This document shows positions 62,742-64,000 of a DNA stretch of 64,000 nt, piece by piece. Both the position numbers and the translations under genes were made by a program. The notes under the pieces are model-generated. The model was not told where the DNA came from, did not search any database, and saw only the letters and a list, made by a program, of their open reading frames with translations. Positions within the stretch are counted from its first letter, which is position 1. Each line of letters opens with the position of its first letter. This stretch comes from Hyphomicrobiales bacterium (GTDB taxonomy: Bacteria > Pseudomonadota > Alphaproteobacteria > Rhizobiales > Rhizobiaceae). The stretch is taken from contig UBWZ01000005.1 of NCBI GenBank assembly GCA_900469345.1, positions 1-64,000 of the forward strand, given 5' to 3'.

Positions 62742-63821
62742 ATGAAGATCACGATTATCGGCGCCGGTGCGATCGGCGGCTTGGCAGGCGCCTACATGAC
62801 CAAGGCCGGACATGACGTCCTGCTCGTCGATCGCTGGAAAGAGCATGTCGACGCGCTGAACAGCAAGGGTCTCACGATCGACGGCGTTCGTGGCGAGATG
62901 AACGTCCGGGTCAAGGCGGCAACACCGGATCAGTTGACCGGCGATCTCGGCGTTGTTCTCGTCGCCACCAAATCCCAGCACGCCGTCGATGCCGTGCGGC
63001 AGATCATTCCGCTGCTGACGCCCGAAAGTCTGGTCGTTTCCTATCAGAACGGCTTCAACGAGCCCGACCTCGTCAAGGTCCTAGACGACGCCGGACTGCC
63101 GGGCGAAAAGATCATCATGGGGTCGATCCCGAATTACGGCGGGGCGCTGGTCGACCCTGGTTATATCGAGTTCGTCCATGAGGGCCCGATCCAGCTTGGC
63201 GAGATGGACGGGTCGATCAGCAAGCGCGTCAACGACCTGGCCGAGGCCCTTTCGGCGCTCACCAATGTCCAGGTCAGCAGCAATATCTGGGGTCAGATCT
63301 GGGCCAAGGAAGTCTATTCCGCCCAGGTCGTGTTTTCTGCATTGGCCGACGCCCGTATCCATGAAACGCTGGGTGTCGAACGCTATGCCCGCATTTCCGG
63401 CGCGGTCGTGCGCGAGGCGCTGGAGATTGCCGAGGCGAACGGGATCACGGTCGAAGCCTTCGATTTCTTCGATCCGGCAAACTACAAACCGCAGACACCT
63501 GCCGACACGCGAAAGCTGCTCGACAACATCAACCATGCAATCTGGCTTCTGAAAAAGGACCAGACCGGCAAGGCACATGATTTCAAGAAGAAGGGTTCGG
63601 GTATCTGGTGGGACATCGTCTACCGCAACCGTCCCTCGGAAGTGCGTTCCTCGAACGGCAAGCTGATCGCCTATGGCGCGAAGGTCGGTGCCGATACGCG
63701 GCTCAACGACAGGCTTTGCTCGATGATCTACGAGATCGAGGAGGGCAAGCGGCAGCTCGGTTTTCACAATTTCGATGAGCTGGAAACCTACATCAACGAC
63801 ATCGGGAAGGCACTTCCATGA
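62742..63821 (+). CDS. ketopantoate reductase-family (ApbA/PanE-like) NAD(P)H oxidoreductase
   Basis: A 359-residue cytoplasmic enzyme. The N-terminal Rossmann motif is MKITIIGAGAIGGLAGAYMT with VLVATKSQHAVDAV and SYQNGFNEPDL typical of the ApbA/PanE family. The C-terminal helical domain begins near residue 185 (WGQIWAKEVYSAQVVFSALA, with the catalytic-type Lys). It is longer than true PanE (about 300), and the extra length is at the C-terminus, so a 2-keto acid other than ketopantoate is likely. It overlaps the next gene by 4 bases (ATGA). Confidence 0.82.
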   Translation: MKITIIGAGAIGGLAGAYMTKAGHDVLLVDRWKEHVDALNSKGLTIDGVRGEMNVRVKAATPDQLTGDLGVVLVATKSQHAVDAVRQIIPLLTPESLVVSYQNGFNEPDLVKVLDDAGLPGEKIIMGSIPNYGGALVDPGYIEFVHEGPIQLGEMDGSISKRVNDLAEALSALTNVQVSSNIWGQIWAKEVYSAQVVFSALADARIHETLGVERYARISGAVVREALEIAEANGITVEAFDFFDPANYKPQTPADTRKLLDNINHAIWLLKKDQTGKAHDFKKKGSGIWWDIVYRNRPSEVRSSNGKLIAYGAKVGADTRLNDRLCSMIYEIEEGKRQLGFHNFDELETYINDIGKALP

Positions 63822-64000
63822 GCGAGAAGAGACTGGGCGTCGGCCTGATTGGCGCACACACCTGGGCCGAGAAGGCGCATCTTCCGGGTTATGCTGCCCA
63901 TGATCAGGTCGATCTCGTGGCCATCTGCGATATCGACGAGAGCCGCGCCAGGGCGATGGCCGAGAAATTCGGTGCGCGCCGGATCTACACCGATCCGGAC
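63818..64000 (+). CDS. Gfo/Idh/MocA-type oxidoreductase, N-terminal part (cut by window end)
   Basis: The first 61 residues are present: RLGVGLIGAHTWAEKAHLPG and VDLVAICDIDESRARAMAEK, followed by FGARRIYTD. This is the NAD-binding start of the Gfo/Idh/MocA family, which oxidises sugars, inositols or similar polyols. The glycine motif reads GLIGAHTWA rather than the commoner GxGxxG. It overlaps the preceding reductase gene by 4 bases, so both probably act in the same pathway. The remainder lies outside the window. Confidence 0.8.
   Translation, partial: MSEKRLGVGLIGAHTWAEKAHLPGYAAHDQVDLVAICDIDESRARAMAEKFGARRIYTDPD

Overview
The window looks like chromosomal or megaplasmid DNA of an alphaproteobacterium of the Rhizobiales, probably Rhizobiaceae. 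The base composition is high in G+C. It carries a glycerol-3-phosphate UgpBAEC transporter behind a Pho-box-like site, a MucR/Ros regulator, a phosphomannose isomerase of the AGE fold (the type described in Sinorhizobium), PrsDE-like type I secretion genes, a methylmalonyl-CoA mutase and DUF6894/DUF1488 proteins. Species cannot be fixed from the sequence alone.

Layout. 1-7.3 kb: methylmalonyl-CoA mutase, the ugpBAEC operon and a small unknown protein. 7.5-13.9 kb (minus strand): one tightly packed five-gene unit encoding an AGE-type phosphomannose isomerase, a phosphomannomutase, a MucR regulator, and the ABC and adaptor proteins of a type I secretion system. 14.2-37.3 kb (plus strand): a Crp/Fnr regulator, a terminator, then a long alginate-type operon: algD, alg8, alg44 (PilZ, c-di-GMP), algA, an algG whose product has a large N-terminal helical-repeat extension, a PL5/AlgL-like protein, three Sel1-repeat proteins, a true algL-like lyase, and an AlgE-like RTX mannuronan epimerase, closed by a strong hairpin. 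37.5-46.3 kb: a small DUF6894-like protein, two divergent P-type ATPases (heavy metal and Mg2+ types), DUF1488 and other small proteins, a LuxR-type regulator, a small membrane protein, and a receiver-like protein without an output domain. 46.4-55.9 kb (minus): a second type I secretion system with a large RTX substrate and three further secreted-type proteins sharing an unrecognised repeated module. 56.1-60 kb: membrane and periplasmic proteins, a TetR regulator with three matching operator-like sites, and a lipocalin. 60-64 kb: a LysR regulator divergent from a four-gene unit (VOC, HExxxGH metallopeptidase-like, ketopantoate-reductase-like, Gfo/Idh-like; the last is cut by the window end).

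How the genes fit together. The two divergent units at 7.5-37.3 kb give an almost complete route from fructose-6-phosphate to a (manno/gulo)uronan: isomerase, mutase, GDP-mannose pyrophosphorylase (algA), GDP-mannose dehydrogenase (algD), c-di-GMP-controlled polymerase (alg8/alg44), periplasmic C5-epimerase (algG), lyase (algL) and a secreted AlgE-like epimerase that the adjoining type I system could export. Homologues of the outer-membrane porin AlgE, AlgX and the acetylation proteins AlgI/J/F are not seen. Alginate synthesis is classically known from Pseudomonas and Azotobacter, so this remodelled cluster in a rhizobium-like genome is the main point of interest. The second is the family of secreted proteins at 53.1-55.9 kb.
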